64,000 bases of DNA from Betaproteobacteria bacterium (GCA_009777245.1 WRMF01000005.1:58256-122255), one strand, 5' to 3'. Positions 1-10,026 are shown, counted from the stretch's first letter. Numbers and translations are program-made. Notes: generated by a model from the letters alone, not told the origin.

Positions 1-3000
1 GGAAGTCGCTTTTTGCCCTGTTGGCCGCTTCCGCATGTTCAAGCGCAAATTCCAGCTCAATGGATGTGTCTCTGAGATCGGTTAGCATTTTGTTCCTGAG
101 CCATGCGCCTATAAACAGCGAACTGATGGATTGCAGGATGGATTCTTCCGCGTCTGTAAACACCCTTTCGTGGCAACAGTTATCGAAACCGATTTGCCCC
201 CAAAACTGATCTTCCACAAATACCGGCACCGACAAAAATGATAAAACTCCATGCGCGGAGAGTTGCGCCTGCGCTTCCGGCGCCATATTCCGCGTCAGAT
301 CATTAATGTGCTTTCCGCTTGATAATATTTCCTCCCATCCGGGTAATTGTTCGCTATACGACACATCGGTTATGAGTTTTTTGTCATACAGAGTCGTCAG
401 ACTTTCAGGCCATATGAACGTCATTGAGCAGTAAAGCCTCCCTTCAACCCTGCTGTTTTTCCAGATGGTCATACGGTGGATCGCTACTGCTTCAGTCAAT
501 ATCTTCATGCTTTTGGATAAAGCATCCGCAAAGGTTTCTACATTTGAATTGAGCAATATATATGCCGAACGGTTCACTGCATACAGCATTTTTTGATTGT
601 TTTCAAGTGTCTCCTGCATTTGCTTGATGTCAGTCAAATCAATGCGATACTGGATGTGTACCTTTTTGCCGTTAGGCCAGTCAATGTATCTATCAGTCAT
701 TCTGTAATGACATTTCGTTACATCGTTATATTGTTCCCAGACGACTGCCTTGTCCGGCTCCTTGTCAAGCTGGTTACAAGGACACCAATCGCATCTCCTG
801 TTTACGCCAGGGTTAAAAATGTCATAACAGCGTTGCCCGATCGCATCGCCCGCAACCCTGAAATGCCGCCTCGTATAATCGTTTATAAACAATATTTCAT
901 TGGTATCCTTATCGGTTACATGAATCATCATGTCGGAGCTGTTCAGCATGCTTGACATGATATTCTCATTTTTTAGCGATTCCTGGAAGGCGTCATTCAA
1001 CGCTTCTGTCATTTGCTTCCATTCGCTTATATCCTTCAACACGCCTGCGGTTTGAACAGCATTTCCGTCTCCATCGCGTATGGTTGCGCCGGCGGCGTGA
1101 TAATGCCCATACTCGCCGTCTTTCTTCATCAGCCGATATTCTATGTCATAAGGAGTTTTGCCGCTTGCGTCAAGCAAATGCTGTTTGAAAGCGTCAAGAG
1201 TCCGCCCTTTGTCTTCGGGGTGCAGTTGGTCGCTCCAACTGCTTAACATATTCGGGAAATCATCTTCGTTTGAAAATCCGAGTATATGCCTTAATTCATT
1301 CGACCAATTGAAAATGTTTGCAGGGTTGATCGGATCGTCTTTCACGACGCGCATATCCCACAAACCCATTTTGCCACCCTTGATCGCAAGGGTTAATTTG
1401 GCCAACTGAAGCTCGTTGTTCAGTAACGCATTTTTCGCTTCCGTTATATCCATCAAAGCGCCTGAGAAAAGAATGGCGTTTCCGTTCTCGTCGCGCAAGG
1501 TTTTGCCATAGGCGTGAAAATGCCCATATTCACCGTCTTTCTTCAGCAGCCGATACTCTGCGTCGTAAGGAGTTTTGCTGGTTTTGTCAAGCAAGTGATT
1601 TTCCACGTAAGCAAGAGCGTGAGCCTTGTCTTCTGGATGCAGACGATCCATCCAACTGCCAAACACATTGGGGAAATCACTCTCGTCTGAAAACCCAAGC
1701 ATATGCCTGAATTCGTTCGACCAAACAAAAGCGTTTGCCGGGTTGGCCGGATCATCGTGCACCATCTTCATTTCCCACAGCCCGATTTTAGTGGCTTGAA
1801 CCACCAGCTTTAATTTGGCCAACTGAAGCTCGTTGTTCAATGACGCATTTTTCGCTTCCGTTATATCCATAAAAGCGCCAGAGAAAAGGACGGCGTTCCC
1901 GTGCTCGTCGCGCAAGGTCTCGCCATAGGCGTGAAAATGCCCATATTCTCCGTCTTTCTTCATCAGCCGATACTGAGCGTCGTAAGGAGTTTTGCCGGTT
2001 TTGTCAAGCAAGTGGTTTTCCACGTAAGCAAGAGCGTAAGCCTTGTCTTCTGGGTGCAGACGATCCATCCAACTGCCGAGCACATTGGGGAAATCACTCT
2101 CGTCCGAAAACCCCAGCATATGCCTGAATTCGTTCGACCAATTAAAAGCGTTTGCCGGGTTGGCCGGATCATCGTGCACTATCTTCATTTCCCACAGCCC
2201 GATTTTAGTGGCTTTAATCACCAGATTCAATTTGGTTAACTGAAGCTCGTTGTCTATTGCCGCGTTTTTCGCTTCAGTTATATCCATCATCGCGCCTGAG
2301 ATAAGGATGGGGTTCCCGTGCTCGTCGCGCAAGGTCTCGCCATAAGAGCTAAAATGCCCATATTCTCCGTCTTTCTTCATCAGCCGATACTGAGCGTCGT
2401 AAGGAATTTTGCCGGTTTTGTCAAGCAAATGTTTCACAGCATAATCAAGAGTTTGGTCCTTGTCATCAGGGTGCAATCGATCACTCCAGCTGCCAAGCAC
2501 ATTGGGGAAATCACTCTCGTCCGAAAACCCCAGCATATGCCTGAATTCGTTCGACCAATTAAAAGCGTTTGTCGGATTGGTCAGATCATCGCTCATTATC
2601 ACCTTTTCCCACAGACCGATTTTAGCGGCCTTAATCACCATGTTCAATTTGGTAAGCTGAAGGTCGCTTTGTTCTTTCGCGGTGATGAGTTCCTGTTCAC
2701 GAGAGCGGGATTGCTCAAGCGCCGCTTCCAACTCTTGTTCCATTCGATACTTTTCGGTTATATCGCGCGAAATACCTACAAGACCGACTATAGCGCCGTC
2801 TTGCATAATCGGAGCTTTGCTTGTTTCATAATACCGCAAAAGACCGTCCGGACTTGGAATCCAACTGTCATACACGACTTTATTCTCTCCCGCGTAAATT
2901 CTTTCGTCTGAAGAACGCATCGTTTTTATTACCTCATCGGGAAAGCCCAGTTCGACATCGTTTTTCCCGACAATAAGACTCATATCAGCGTTCAAAAAAT

Positions 3001-4513
3001 CAGCGCAGGCTGTGTTGAAGAGCGTATAGTGAAAGTTGGAATCCTTACAAAACACAAGATCCGGAATGGAGTTAATAATACCCTGCAAAGTGCTTCTTTG
3101 CACTTCCAATTCGGATGTCTGCTTATTGATTTTATCCATCAAGCTGTAGTGTTCGCGCAAATCTCTTGCGTATCCGAGTATGGCATAATCCTCCATATTT
3201 TCGGATCGGATAAGGACAACTTCCGCAGGCATTAACGAGCCGTCAAGGAGCTTGTAAGTCCAGTTGAAGCAACTCCTGCCTTCATCCAAGGCTCGCTTTA
3301 AATATATCGCGGCCTTTTCTTCAGAACTCTGCCCGTCGGGTTGATATTCTGGATAAAGCTCAAAATATCTTGCCAAATATTCATTTTTGTCATTGAAACC
3401 GAAAAGCCGGACAGCCTCTTCATTACAGCCAATTTTGTTGAAATTGCTATCCCATGCCTGGCAGGCCAGCGGGGTCTTGTCCAATAAAACCTGCGCGCGC
3501 TTATTCGCTTCGCGGATTGTCGCGCTCAAACTGATCCGATTTATCGCGTATGCCAGCATATAGCTTGCGGAACGCAAGATGCCGACCTCGTCTTCCGTAA
3601 AGTTGCGGGAATAGAGGCTATCGTCAATGCAGCAGATGCCCCAGAACTGGTGTTGCATTTTTATCGGTACAACCAGAATGCTTTTTAACTTAAAGGGACT
3701 TAAAAACTCCTGATCTTCCCTCGACAGACCGGAAACCGGTCCCTGTATATTTTCTCCCCTTGATAATCTGCTTTCCCATTCGGGCGCGGCGCTGTACGGG
3801 AAACTTAAAACAGGGTAATCAGGGCCTATTTCGCGCGCTATCTCGCTTTGCCAATAATGCTTCAGGACGGCGTGAAGCTCTCCGTCCCTCATTTCGTTCT
3901 GCCAGATTTCAACATGATCCGCATCCACGCTGCGGCCTATAATTTCCATGCTTTCCAGGATCTGCCGCGAATCGGAAGCTTCGTTATCATCCAGCGCGAG
4001 CAGTATACCAGCGGCATTGTTTACCGCGTGGCGCAGGTTGTGTCGCAGTTCGCGCGCTCTATCATGCAATTTCCTTTCGGTTATATCTACAGCATAAACA
4101 ACAATGGCATAGTTGTCCTTATAGGTAATTCTCCTGAACTCTACCCTTAAATCCAGTTTTTCGCCGTCAAGCAATAATTCCGTTTCAAACTCGACAAAAC
4201 CTTCTTTCATCGCGGTCATAAACCTTTCGGTTATCGGGATGGAAGCCCGCCCGTCCGGCTGGAACGCCGGTATGCTCGCAACCATGCGTTCCGCAAATCC
4301 GGCGATGATTTCCTCTTTTGTCTCAAACCTCAAAAACTTTAATGCCGCGGGGTTGCAGTCAATCAATTCATAGCTGTCGTTAAACAGGAGAATCGTGTTC
4401 GGACTTGCGCTGAACATGCTCTGCAAACGCTCATATTCCTCGCGCAATTTCGCCAGGGATGCAGTCTGGTTGCTGTCTGAATGCAATTTTTGCGTTTCAA
4501 TGCTCTCGTTCAT
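1..4513 (-). CDS. Very large multi-PAS/GAF sensor, probably a (hybrid) histidine kinase; 3' part outside window
   Basis: The frame is open from ATG 4513 to the window edge, at least 1504 residues; a GGAGG lies 8 bases before the ATG. Domains I read in order: PAS (about 24-140), GAF (about 175-325), PAS (about 332-458), PAS (about 465-588), a short helical linker, four tandem 139-residue PAS units (about 620-1176), another PAS with a Cys-containing CDWCPC motif (about 1180-1300) and a second GAF (about 1310-1470). The visible end reads EAANRAKSDF, the linker that normally leads straight into the HisKA box (FLANMSHEIRTP) of hybrid kinases, so the kinase core should lie just left of the window. 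No transmembrane segment is seen, so it is probably cytosolic. It follows the HD-GYP regulator by 38 bases, probably as its kinase. The kinase call is inferred because the catalytic part is not visible. Confidence 0.85.
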   Translation of the reverse strand, partial: MNESIETQKLHSDSNQTASLAKLREEYERLQSMFSASPNTILLFNDSYELIDCNPAALKFLRFETKEEIIAGFAERMVASIPAFQPDGRASIPITERFMTAMKEGFVEFETELLLDGEKLDLRVEFRRITYKDNYAIVVYAVDITERKLHDRARELRHNLRHAVNNAAGILLALDDNEASDSRQILESMEIIGRSVDADHVEIWQNEMRDGELHAVLKHYWQSEIAREIGPDYPVLSFPYSAAPEWESRLSRGENIQGPVSGLSREDQEFLSPFKLKSILVVPIKMQHQFWGICCIDDSLYSRNFTEDEVGILRSASYMLAYAINRISLSATIREANKRAQVLLDKTPLACQAWDSNFNKIGCNEEAVRLFGFNDKNEYLARYFELYPEYQPDGQSSEEKAAIYLKRALDEGRSCFNWTYKLLDGSLMPAEVVLIRSENMEDYAILGYARDLREHYSLMDKINKQTSELEVQRSTLQGIINSIPDLVFCKDSNFHYTLFNTACADFLNADMSLIVGKNDVELGFPDEVIKTMRSSDERIYAGENKVVYDSWIPSPDGLLRYYETSKAPIMQDGAIVGLVGISRDITEKYRMEQELEAALEQSRSREQELITAKEQSDLQLTKLNMVIKAAKIGLWEKVIMSDDLTNPTNAFNWSNEFRHMLGFSDESDFPNVLGSWSDRLHPDDKDQTLDYAVKHLLDKTGKIPYDAQYRLMKKDGEYGHFSSYGETLRDEHGNPILISGAMMDITEAKNAAIDNELQLTKLNLVIKATKIGLWEMKIVHDDPANPANAFNWSNEFRHMLGFSDESDFPNVLGSWMDRLHPEDKAYALAYVENHLLDKTGKTPYDAQYRLMKKDGEYGHFHAYGETLRDEHGNAVLFSGAFMDITEAKNASLNNELQLAKLKLVVQATKIGLWEMKMVHDDPANPANAFVWSNEFRHMLGFSDESDFPNVFGSWMDRLHPEDKAHALAYVENHLLDKTSKTPYDAEYRLLKKDGEYGHFHAYGKTLRDENGNAILFSGALMDITEAKNALLNNELQLAKLTLAIKGGKMGLWDMRVVKDDPINPANIFNWSNELRHILGFSNEDDFPNMLSSWSDQLHPEDKGRTLDAFKQHLLDASGKTPYDIEYRLMKKDGEYGHYHAAGATIRDGDGNAVQTAGVLKDISEWKQMTEALNDAFQESLKNENIMSSMLNSSDMMIHVTDKDTNEILFINDYTRRHFRVAGDAIGQRCYDIFNPGVNRRCDWCPCNQLDKEPDKAVVWEQYNDVTKCHYRMTDRYIDWPNGKKVHIQYRIDLTDIKQMQETLENNQKMLYAVNRSAYILLNSNVETFADALSKSMKILTEAVAIHRMTIWKNSRVEGRLYCSMTFIWPESLTTLYDKKLITDVSYSEQLPGWEEILSSGKHINDLTRNMAPEAQAQLSAHGVLSFLSVPVFVEDQFWGQIGFDNCCHERVFTDAEESILQSISSLFIGAWLRNKMLTDLRDTSIELEFALEHAEAANRAKSDF
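987..2654 (-). repeat. Four tandem 417-bp direct repeats encoding PAS domains
   Basis: The landmark AACTGAAGCTCG recurs at 1404, 1821 and 2238, with a diverged version at 2655: a spacing of exactly 417 bases (139 codons), so the frame is kept. Each unit encodes a PAS/PAC fold with shared landmarks such as IGLWE, NEFRHMLGFS, LHPEDK, YRLMKKDGEYGH and DITEAKNA. The two central units (1404-1820 and 1821-2237) are nearly identical by eye; the outer two are more diverged. The pattern points to recent internal duplication or gene conversion within the sensor gene. Confidence 0.9.
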
Positions 4514-4551
4514 GTTTTTTTACCTCCGGCAAATTCATTTCTGGTCGCGGG

Positions 4552-5598
4552 TCAATTTGGTTTTACCGCCTTGAATTTATTACTGACTGAGTAAAACAAA
4601 TCCGCGATGAAGGGATCAAACTGCGTGCCCGCCCCTTCCACGATGATGTTTACTGCTTCCTCATGCGAAAGCGCCTTTTTGTATGGTCTTTCGGAAACCA
4701 GCGCGTCATATACGTCTGCAAACGACATGATCCGCCCCTGAAGCGGAATACTTGCGCCTTTCAACCCGTGCGGATAACCCTTGCCGTCCCAGCGTTCATG
4801 GTGATAGCCCGCGAAAAATCTGGCATTTTTCAAAAATTCCTCATCTCCCACACGGGAAATGATTTGACCGATAATCCGCTCTCCTTCCGCAGCGTGGGTT
4901 TTCATGATTTCGAATTCTTCGTCCGTCAACTTGCCAGGCTTGTTCAGGATAACGTCCGAAATAGATATTTTGCCCACATCATGCAAACGCGCGGAAGACA
5001 CGAACATCTCAATGTCAAGATCGTAAACCTCGTCAACATAAACACCCCGCTCCAGCATGGCATCCAGCAATATTTTTATATATAACGTCGTGCGCTCAAT
5101 ATGGCCGCCCGTCACGTAGTCGCGGCTTTCGACCATATCCGCCAGAACAAACACTATGCCGTTCTGCAAATGCTGAAGCTGCTCCGTTCGCTCTCTAAGC
5201 GCCTGCGTCTGTTCATGGATAAGCGCGTCAATATCCAAATGGGTTTTTATGCGGTTCAAAAGCACAGGCGCGGAAAACGGCTTTATGATAAAATCAATCG
5301 CGCCCAGTTGAAAACCGCGCACTTCCGCAGTAACGTCAGCCATGCTTGTCAGAAATATAACCGGAATATCCGCCTGGGCAACATTGGCCTTCAAACGGCG
5401 CAACGCCGCAAAACCGTCAATCTCCGGCATTTTGATGTCCAACAAAATCAAGTCTGGCGTAACCCTGCCGTTTTCAATGAGATTGAACATCTTTGCCGCC
5501 GAGGGCAAGGTCATAACCCGATAATGTTCCTTCAGCGCATCTCTCGCCATAGACAGGTTTGTATCATTGTCATCCACTACAAAAATCGTTTTCTGCAC
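4552..5598 (-). CDS. Response regulator with HD-GYP output domain (predicted cyclic-di-GMP phosphodiesterase)
   Basis: A 348-residue protein. The receiver domain (1-120) has the acidic pair D9/D10, phospho-acceptor D54 in ILLDIKMP, T84 and K106. A short helix joins it to an HD-GYP domain (about 145-345) with the metal pair H206-D207 in RLHDVGK and the signature HHERWDGKGYP at 266-276. Proteins of this build (RpfG-like) hydrolyse cyclic-di-GMP when phosphorylated. The start is GTG with GGGAGA six bases before it. It is the first gene of a two-gene unit with the large sensor downstream, which suggests that sensor is its partner. No DNA-binding domain is present, so output is probably through the second messenger. 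Confidence 0.93.
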   Translation of the reverse strand: MQKTIFVVDDNDTNLSMARDALKEHYRVMTLPSAAKMFNLIENGRVTPDLILLDIKMPEIDGFAALRRLKANVAQADIPVIFLTSMADVTAEVRGFQLGAIDFIIKPFSAPVLLNRIKTHLDIDALIHEQTQALRERTEQLQHLQNGIVFVLADMVESRDYVTGGHIERTTLYIKILLDAMLERGVYVDEVYDLDIEMFVSSARLHDVGKISISDVILNKPGKLTDEEFEIMKTHAAEGERIIGQIISRVGDEEFLKNARFFAGYHHERWDGKGYPHGLKGASIPLQGRIMSFADVYDALVSERPYKKALSHEEAVNIIVEGAGTQFDPFIADLFYSVSNKFKAVKPN

Positions 5599-5946
5599 GT
5601 CTGTTCTCCCTATATTTGCCTTGAACCAACGCTGCGGTTGTAAGCCGCCCCGAAAGTCGGGGCTTCCTCGCCGCTGGTGCTGCGGTGGCGAACCGCCCGA
5701 GAGGTCGGGGCTTACTCGCCGCTGATGAGGGGAGCCTCAATCTCCATTATCAACTGAAGCATCAAAGCGAGTCTCACTCACCCTGCCTTGCAGGGCTTCC
5801 TCGAGGCGCATGGTCAAAATACTCACTCACTTGGGACAAAATCAATCCGTTATTGTACATCTTCCAGTACGTAAAAACAAGCGTTTGTAAAGGTCGACAG
5901 CAGGTCAGTCTGACAGCAGGCTCGCGCGATGGCGCAGCGCATTGCG

Positions 5947-5997
5947 TTCCGCAAATAATGCGGTTATCAGGGAGAGCGTTATTTGCGGAAAACACTA
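5947..5997. repeat. Remnant of the TATAGT-type miniature element (inverted TTCCGCAAATAA)
   Basis: TTCCGCAAATAA at 5947-5958 is repeated inverted as TTATTTGCGGAA at 5979-5990 with a 20-base loop. It runs into AAACACTAC, close to the AAACACTATA that ends the complete copy at 17743-18078. It looks like a solo or collapsed copy of that family. Confidence 0.6.
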
Positions 5998-6023
5998 CAA
6001 AATGGGGCTAACCGCGCCGCTGT

Positions 6024-6047
6024 AGGGGTTATAAATTTTTAACCCCT
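6024..6047 (-). terminator. Possible terminator after fliJ
   Basis: AGGGGTTA and TAACCCCT form an 8-bp stem 30 bases beyond the fliJ stop. No strong T tract follows, so the assignment is tentative. Confidence 0.4.
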
Positions 6048-6077
6048 TACGCCGCAAGCAGCAAAGCATGGGCAATC

Positions 6078-6515
6078 TCACCGCTCCCTGCCGTGGTTTC
6101 GGGCGGAAATTTCATCATGCTGCTTCTGCTCCAGCTTCAGCTCCTTCTTCTCCTCCGCCCGCACATGGCGAATCGCCAACGTATCAATGGCCTTCAGGCG
6201 AGTATTCTGCTCCTTCCAGTGTTTCTGACCGCTTGCCGTATTTCGCGCGGAAGTCTCAACCTCGCCCGTCTGCAAACGGATAGCCTCGTCAAGCTGTCCC
6301 AGAAATTCCTGATAATTATGCCAGCTCTGCAAGGTCAACCCGTCATTCTGGGCAGACCGAAAACCGGCAAGGTATTCCTCCCGATAATCGGTCAACAGTC
6401 GCAGCCGCCCCCGCGCGCTCTGCTCGGCGGCTATCAGTTGCCCCAATCTGCGCGTGGCTTCGTCAGTCCGCTCACGCATCAAATCCAGCAAGGGTTGCAG
6501 GGAAAAACGCGCCAT
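6078..6515 (-). CDS. fliJ: Flagellar export chaperone FliJ
   Basis: A 145-residue, almost entirely helical, charged protein starting MARFSLQPLLDLMRERTDEA, typical of FliJ (about 145-150 residues). FliJ sits in the FliI ATPase ring of the flagellar type III export apparatus and helps couple ATP hydrolysis to export. Position after fliI supports the call. It is separated from fliI by about 240 bases of repetitive DNA, whereas these genes normally abut, so translational coupling has been lost. Only a weak Shine-Dalgarno (GAGA) is visible. No fliK or other flagellar gene follows. Confidence 0.85.
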   Translation of the reverse strand: MARFSLQPLLDLMRERTDEATRRLGQLIAAEQSARGRLRLLTDYREEYLAGFRSAQNDGLTLQSWHNYQEFLGQLDEAIRLQTGEVETSARNTASGQKHWKEQNTRLKAIDTLAIRHVRAEEKKELKLEQKQHDEISARNHGRER

Positions 6516-6752
6516 TAAATTCTCGTAATTAAAAAATCATGCGCTGCCTGCAAACCCCCGCCCTTGCGAGCGACTCCTTGCAAACCCCCGGCGCAACAAG
6601 CCACACCCTTGCAAACCCCCGCCGCTTCGCTGCACCCCCTTTGTAAAGGGGGCAAGGCGGAGGCTTGGCGGCAAAGCAGCGTCGGGGTTAACCTGGCTTC
6701 GCCGGGAGAGGGTTCGTAAAATGCGCTCACTTGAATCGAAACCGCTCCAAAC
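6516..6752. repeat. Repeat cluster between fliI and fliJ
   Basis: It contains several copies of GCAAACCCCCG, a hairpin CCCCCTTTGTAAAGGGGG at 6635-6652, and at 6704-6747 (minus orientation) the end of the AGAGCGGTTTCGATTCAAG family. The same CCCCCTTT/AAAGGGGG hairpin with neighbouring CAAACCCCCG occurs at 24600-24660. An open frame exists across it but is composed of repeats and is not a gene. Confidence 0.75.
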
Positions 6753-8219
6753 TCACTCTTCCTCCACAGCAAAGAGATTTTCCAGATCGCTCAGGCTGTT
6801 GTCGAATCGGGCGGACTGATTAAAATCCTGCTGCAAATAATTTTCCATCACCGGATACATGCGGACAGCTTCATCAAGCACCGGGTCGGAACCCGGCACA
6901 TAAGCCCCCACCGCTATCAAATCGCGCGAACGCTGGTAACGCGAAAAAAGCGACTTGAAACGGCGAACCCGATTCAAATGTTCAGGAGAGATGAGATTGA
7001 CCATAGCGCGGCTGATGGACTGCTCAATATCAATGGCCGGATAGTGTCCGGCGTCGCCCAGGGCGCGGGTCAACACGATATGCCCATCCAGAATGGCGCG
7101 CGCGGAGTCTGCAATCGGGTCTTGCTGGTCGTCGCCCTCGACAAGCACCGTGTAAAAGGCCGTGATGGAGCCTCCGCCTTCCTGCCCGTTGCCCGCCCGC
7201 TCGACAAGCTGCGGCAGACGGGCGAAAACAGACGGCGGATAACCGCGGGTGGCGGGCGGCTCGCCAATGGAGAGCGCGACTTCCCGCTGCGCCATCGCAT
7301 AACGGGTCAGCGAATCCATAATGAGAAGAACATGCTTGCCCTGATCGCGGAAATATTCGGCCAGCGTGGTAGCGTAAGCCGCGCTCTGCAAGCGCATGAG
7401 CGGGCCGGTGTCGGCAGGCGCGGCAACCACAACGGCGCGCTTCAATCCCGGCTCGCCCAAAATCTGATCAATGAACTCCTTGACCTCCCGCCCCCGCTCG
7501 CCAACCAGAGCGACCACAATGACTTCCGCGTCGGTATAGCGCGCCATCATGCCAAGCAGCATGGACTTGCCGATGCCGGAACCCGCAAACAAACCCATCC
7601 GTTGCCCGCGCCCGACCGTAAGCATTCCGTTTATCGCGCGCACCCCGACATCCAGCACGTGCTCAATCGGGGCGCGTCCCATCGGGTTATAGGGACGGCT
7701 TTGCAAGGAACGCTGCGTTTCCGCTCGAACCGTCCCCTTGCCGTCCAACGGACGCCCGACGCCATCAAGCACGCGCCCCAAAAGGGATTCGCCCACCGGA
7801 GCCTGCTTGGCTCGATCAAGGGAACGGCGGCGGCGCGACACGCCCTGCCCGACACGGGGCGGCGGCACGACAGGCTCCAGCATTTCAACCATAGCGCCGG
7901 GCGCAAGACCGTAGACATCGTCAGACGGCATGAGAAACAGCTTCTCGCCGCTGAAACCAACCACTTCCGCCTCAACAGAACGCCCGGAAGAAGGACGCAC
8001 CGAACAATTGCTCCCCAGCGGCAACTTGAGACCGGATGCTTCCATGACCAGTCCGTTGATTCGGGTCAAACGCCCGGTCACCAGAAAAGGCTCGACCTGC
8101 TGCGCGGCGGAACCTGCCTGTTCCAAAAGATTACGCCAACGGGAAACGCGAACACGCGCCGTCTCCGGCATACTGTCCATGCTCCCCGCCGCCTTCCTCA
8201 CAGCTTCTTCTCCAGCCAT
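6753..8219 (-). CDS. fliI: Flagellum-specific ATPase FliI
   Basis: Hexameric ATPase of the flagellar export apparatus, 488 residues from the first ATG. Walker A is [11 protein letters not shown], the Walker B region is [13 protein letters not shown], and the family block [18 protein letters not shown] is present, followed by the usual C-terminal helical domain. The N-terminal [18 protein letters not shown] is the F1-beta-like barrel. The reading frame overlaps the end of fliH by 22 bases. Starts at 8180 or 8171 are equally possible: a purine-rich GGGGAG precedes them while 8219 lacks a Shine-Dalgarno, and they would give the more usual length of about 472-475. Confidence 0.96.
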   Translation of the reverse strand: MAGEEAVRKAAGSMDSMPETARVRVSRWRNLLEQAGSAAQQVEPFLVTGRLTRINGLVMEASGLKLPLGSNCSVRPSSGRSVEAEVVGFSGEKLFLMPSDDVYGLAPGAMVEMLEPVVPPPRVGQGVSRRRRSLDRAKQAPVGESLLGRVLDGVGRPLDGKGTVRAETQRSLQSRPYNPMGRAPIEHVLDVGVRAINGMLTVGRGQRMGLFAGSGIGKSMLLGMMARYTDAEVIVVALVGERGREVKEFIDQILGEPGLKRAVVVAAPADTGPLMRLQSAAYATTLAEYFRDQGKHVLLIMDSLTRYAMAQREVALSIGEPPATRGYPPSVFARLPQLVERAGNGQEGGGSITAFYTVLVEGDDQQDPIADSARAILDGHIVLTRALGDAGHYPAIDIEQSISRAMVNLISPEHLNRVRRFKSLFSRYQRSRDLIAVGAYVPGSDPVLDEAVRMYPVMENYLQQDFNQSARFDNSLSDLENLFAVEEE

Positions 8220-9010
8220 TCAGGAGAAAGGCCAATCCCTTCCAATACGCGCCGCCAGCGAGTCTCCATGCGGGCGTCAACTTCGCTGGCTCCGGAATAT
8301 ATCCGGCAATCGCCCTGTTGCAACGTATCGTCTTCCTGAATCGCCCAGCCTTCCTGGGTAAATTGACTCTCCAGATGCTCGCGCACCAGCGCCGCGTCCG
8401 CCTGCGACAAAAACAACGTTACCGGGCCATGATGCATCGGCAGGGCGGCAAGCGCCTCCTGAATGATCGGCAGCAACATTTCCGGCTGAACCCGCAGCGT
8501 CGTCCGCGCCAGTTGCCCTGCCACCTCCAGCGCGCAAGCCAGCGCCGATTCGGCAACCTCCTGGTCAAACACCGCCATCGCGCTCTGCAATCCTTGACAG
8601 AGACGGTGAATCTCCACTTCATAATTTTCCGCTGCCGATGCGCCATCCCGAAATCCGGCTTTCCGCCCGGAATCGAAACCATCCTGATAGCCGTCCGCAT
8701 GTCCCGCCCGCAAGCCTTCTTCGTAGCCCGCCGTCCGCCCCTCCCCAAAGCCGATCCGATAACCGTTCTGCCGCGCCTCCTCGTGAATATGCTCGATGTC
8801 TTCCGCCGTGGGAAGCGACAACCCCATTTGCGACAAGGCGACGTGACTTACCTCGACCTCGCCTGGCGACTTGTCAGACATTGAACCGGACTCGACCGGT
8901 CGCAGCGCATGGGCGCTTTTCTGACCCGGCGCGGGACGACCGGAAAAATCCTCCGCCTGCCAGCGGGTGTAATCCGCCAGTTCCTCGCCACGAATCACAT
9001 CGCCGGTCAT
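8198..9010 (-). CDS. fliH: Flagellar assembly protein FliH
   Basis: About 270 residues. FliH binds and restrains FliI and links the ATPase to the export gate. The central part carries the glycine-spaced repeats typical of FliH ([20 protein letters not shown] and onward to GFRDG), then a coiled coil and the conserved C-terminal domain with [14 protein letters not shown] chose ATG 9010 ([14 protein letters not shown]) because family members begin close to this motif; an in-frame TTG at 9019 overlaps the fliG stop and is an alternative. It is encoded between fliG and fliI in the standard order. Confidence 0.9.
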   Translation of the reverse strand: MTGDVIRGEELADYTRWQAEDFSGRPAPGQKSAHALRPVESGSMSDKSPGEVEVSHVALSQMGLSLPTAEDIEHIHEEARQNGYRIGFGEGRTAGYEEGLRAGHADGYQDGFDSGRKAGFRDGASAAENYEVEIHRLCQGLQSAMAVFDQEVAESALACALEVAGQLARTTLRVQPEMLLPIIQEALAALPMHHGPVTLFLSQADAALVREHLESQFTQEGWAIQEDDTLQQGDCRIYSGASEVDARMETRWRRVLEGIGLSPEWLEKKL

Positions 9011-9015
9011 GACGC

Positions 9016-10026
9016 TCAAACCATCTGCTCGCCGCCCACGCCGCCAAGGACAATCTGTCCTTCGTCAGCCAGACGACGCACCACTTTGAGAATTTCCTTC
9101 TGCTCGGCTTCCACTTCGGAAATACGCACCGGGCCGCGCGTTTCCAGGTCTTCGCGCAACATCTCCGCCGCCCGCTGCGACATGTTCTTGAATACCTTTT
9201 CCCGAAGCTGCTCGGAAGCTCCCTTCAAAGCCAAAACCAGAGAATCGGACTGAATTTCCCGCAGCAGCATCTGCACCGAACGATCATCAATATCAAGCAG
9301 ATTTTCAAACACAAACATTTCATCCAGAATTTTCTGCGCCAATTCCGGGTCGTATTCCTTGATTGCCTCAATCACCGAGGTTTCTTCCGCCGTGCCGCTG
9401 AAGTTCAGAATTTCCGCCACAGTGCGCGTCCCGCCCATCGCTGTTTTCTTGGTGGCCGCCGAACCCGCCAACAGTTGCAGCATGACCTGATTCAACTCTT
9501 GCAGGGCATTAGGCTGGATGCCTTCAAGCGTCGCTATCCTTAACACCACGTCGTTACGCAGACGCTCGGTAAAACACGCCAGAATTTCACTCACATGGTC
9601 ATGCTCAAGGTGCACAAGAATAGTGGCGATAATTTGCGGATGTTCGTTCTTGATAAGATCAGCCACCGTGACCGCGTCCATCCACTTCAGCCCCTCAATC
9701 CCGTTGGTATCGCCGCCGTGCAGGATGCGGGCTATGAGATTGGAAGCCTTGTCGTCACCCAACGCCTTGGTCAATACGGAGCGGACGTAATTATCGGCAT
9801 CCACATGCACCGAAGCCTGCTCTTCCGTCATGTTGATGAATTCGTTAAGCACAGCCTCCACCTTGGAGCGCGGCACGGATTTCAGGGTAGCCATGGCATG
9901 ACCGAGCTTCTGAACCTCGCGCGGCCCCAAAAGTTTCAAGACTTCAGCCGCGTAATCCTCGCCCAGATTGACAAGCAGGATGGCGCTTTTCTCAATGCTT
10001 TCGTCAGGGAGTATTATTCCTGCCAC
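9016..10026 (-). CDS. fliG: Flagellar motor switch protein FliG
   Basis: 336 residues, the normal size. FliG forms the rotor ring that meets the MotAB stator and receives CheY-dependent signals through FliM. The middle-domain EHPQ motif is visible in KNEHPQIIATILVHL, and the C-terminal torque domain contains DDRSVQMLLREI with the charged residues used for stator contact. The start is GTG, preceded by AAGGAG about seven bases upstream. It lies 32 bases after fliF in one operon. Confidence 0.97.
   Translation of the reverse strand: MAGIILPDESIEKSAILLVNLGEDYAAEVLKLLGPREVQKLGHAMATLKSVPRSKVEAVLNEFINMTEEQASVHVDADNYVRSVLTKALGDDKASNLIARILHGGDTNGIEGLKWMDAVTVADLIKNEHPQIIATILVHLEHDHVSEILACFTERLRNDVVLRIATLEGIQPNALQELNQVMLQLLAGSAATKKTAMGGTRTVAEILNFSGTAEETSVIEAIKEYDPELAQKILDEMFVFENLLDIDDRSVQMLLREIQSDSLVLALKGASEQLREKVFKNMSQRAAEMLREDLETRGPVRISEVEAEQKEILKVVRRLADEGQIVLGGVGGEQMV

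Larger units (their letters stand above)
5599..6077. other. Gene-free stretch with repeats
   Basis: No convincing gene. It contains a perfect hairpin GCCCCGA-AAG-TCGGGGC at 5647-5663, a partial second copy of its surroundings (GGTCGGGGCTTACTCGCCGC near 5705), a small element end at 5947-5997, and a hairpin just downstream of fliJ. The promoter of the HD-GYP/sensor unit must lie here; no clear -35/-10 pair was picked out. Confidence 0.6.

Noticed and set aside
987..2654. CRISPR-like array
   Set aside because: The repeat spacing is 417 bases and the repeats are coding throughout; there are no short repeats with unique spacers.
6515..6772. Minus-strand frame of 85 codons between fliI and fliJ
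   Set aside because: Composed of the GCAAACCCCCG and inverted-repeat units, so it is repeat DNA and not a gene.
6978..8339. Plus-strand open frame of 453 codons across fliI/fliH
   Set aside because: It is antisense to clear fliI and fliH, has low-complexity Arg/His/Gln-rich content and no recognisable motif; it arises from GC-rich codon use.
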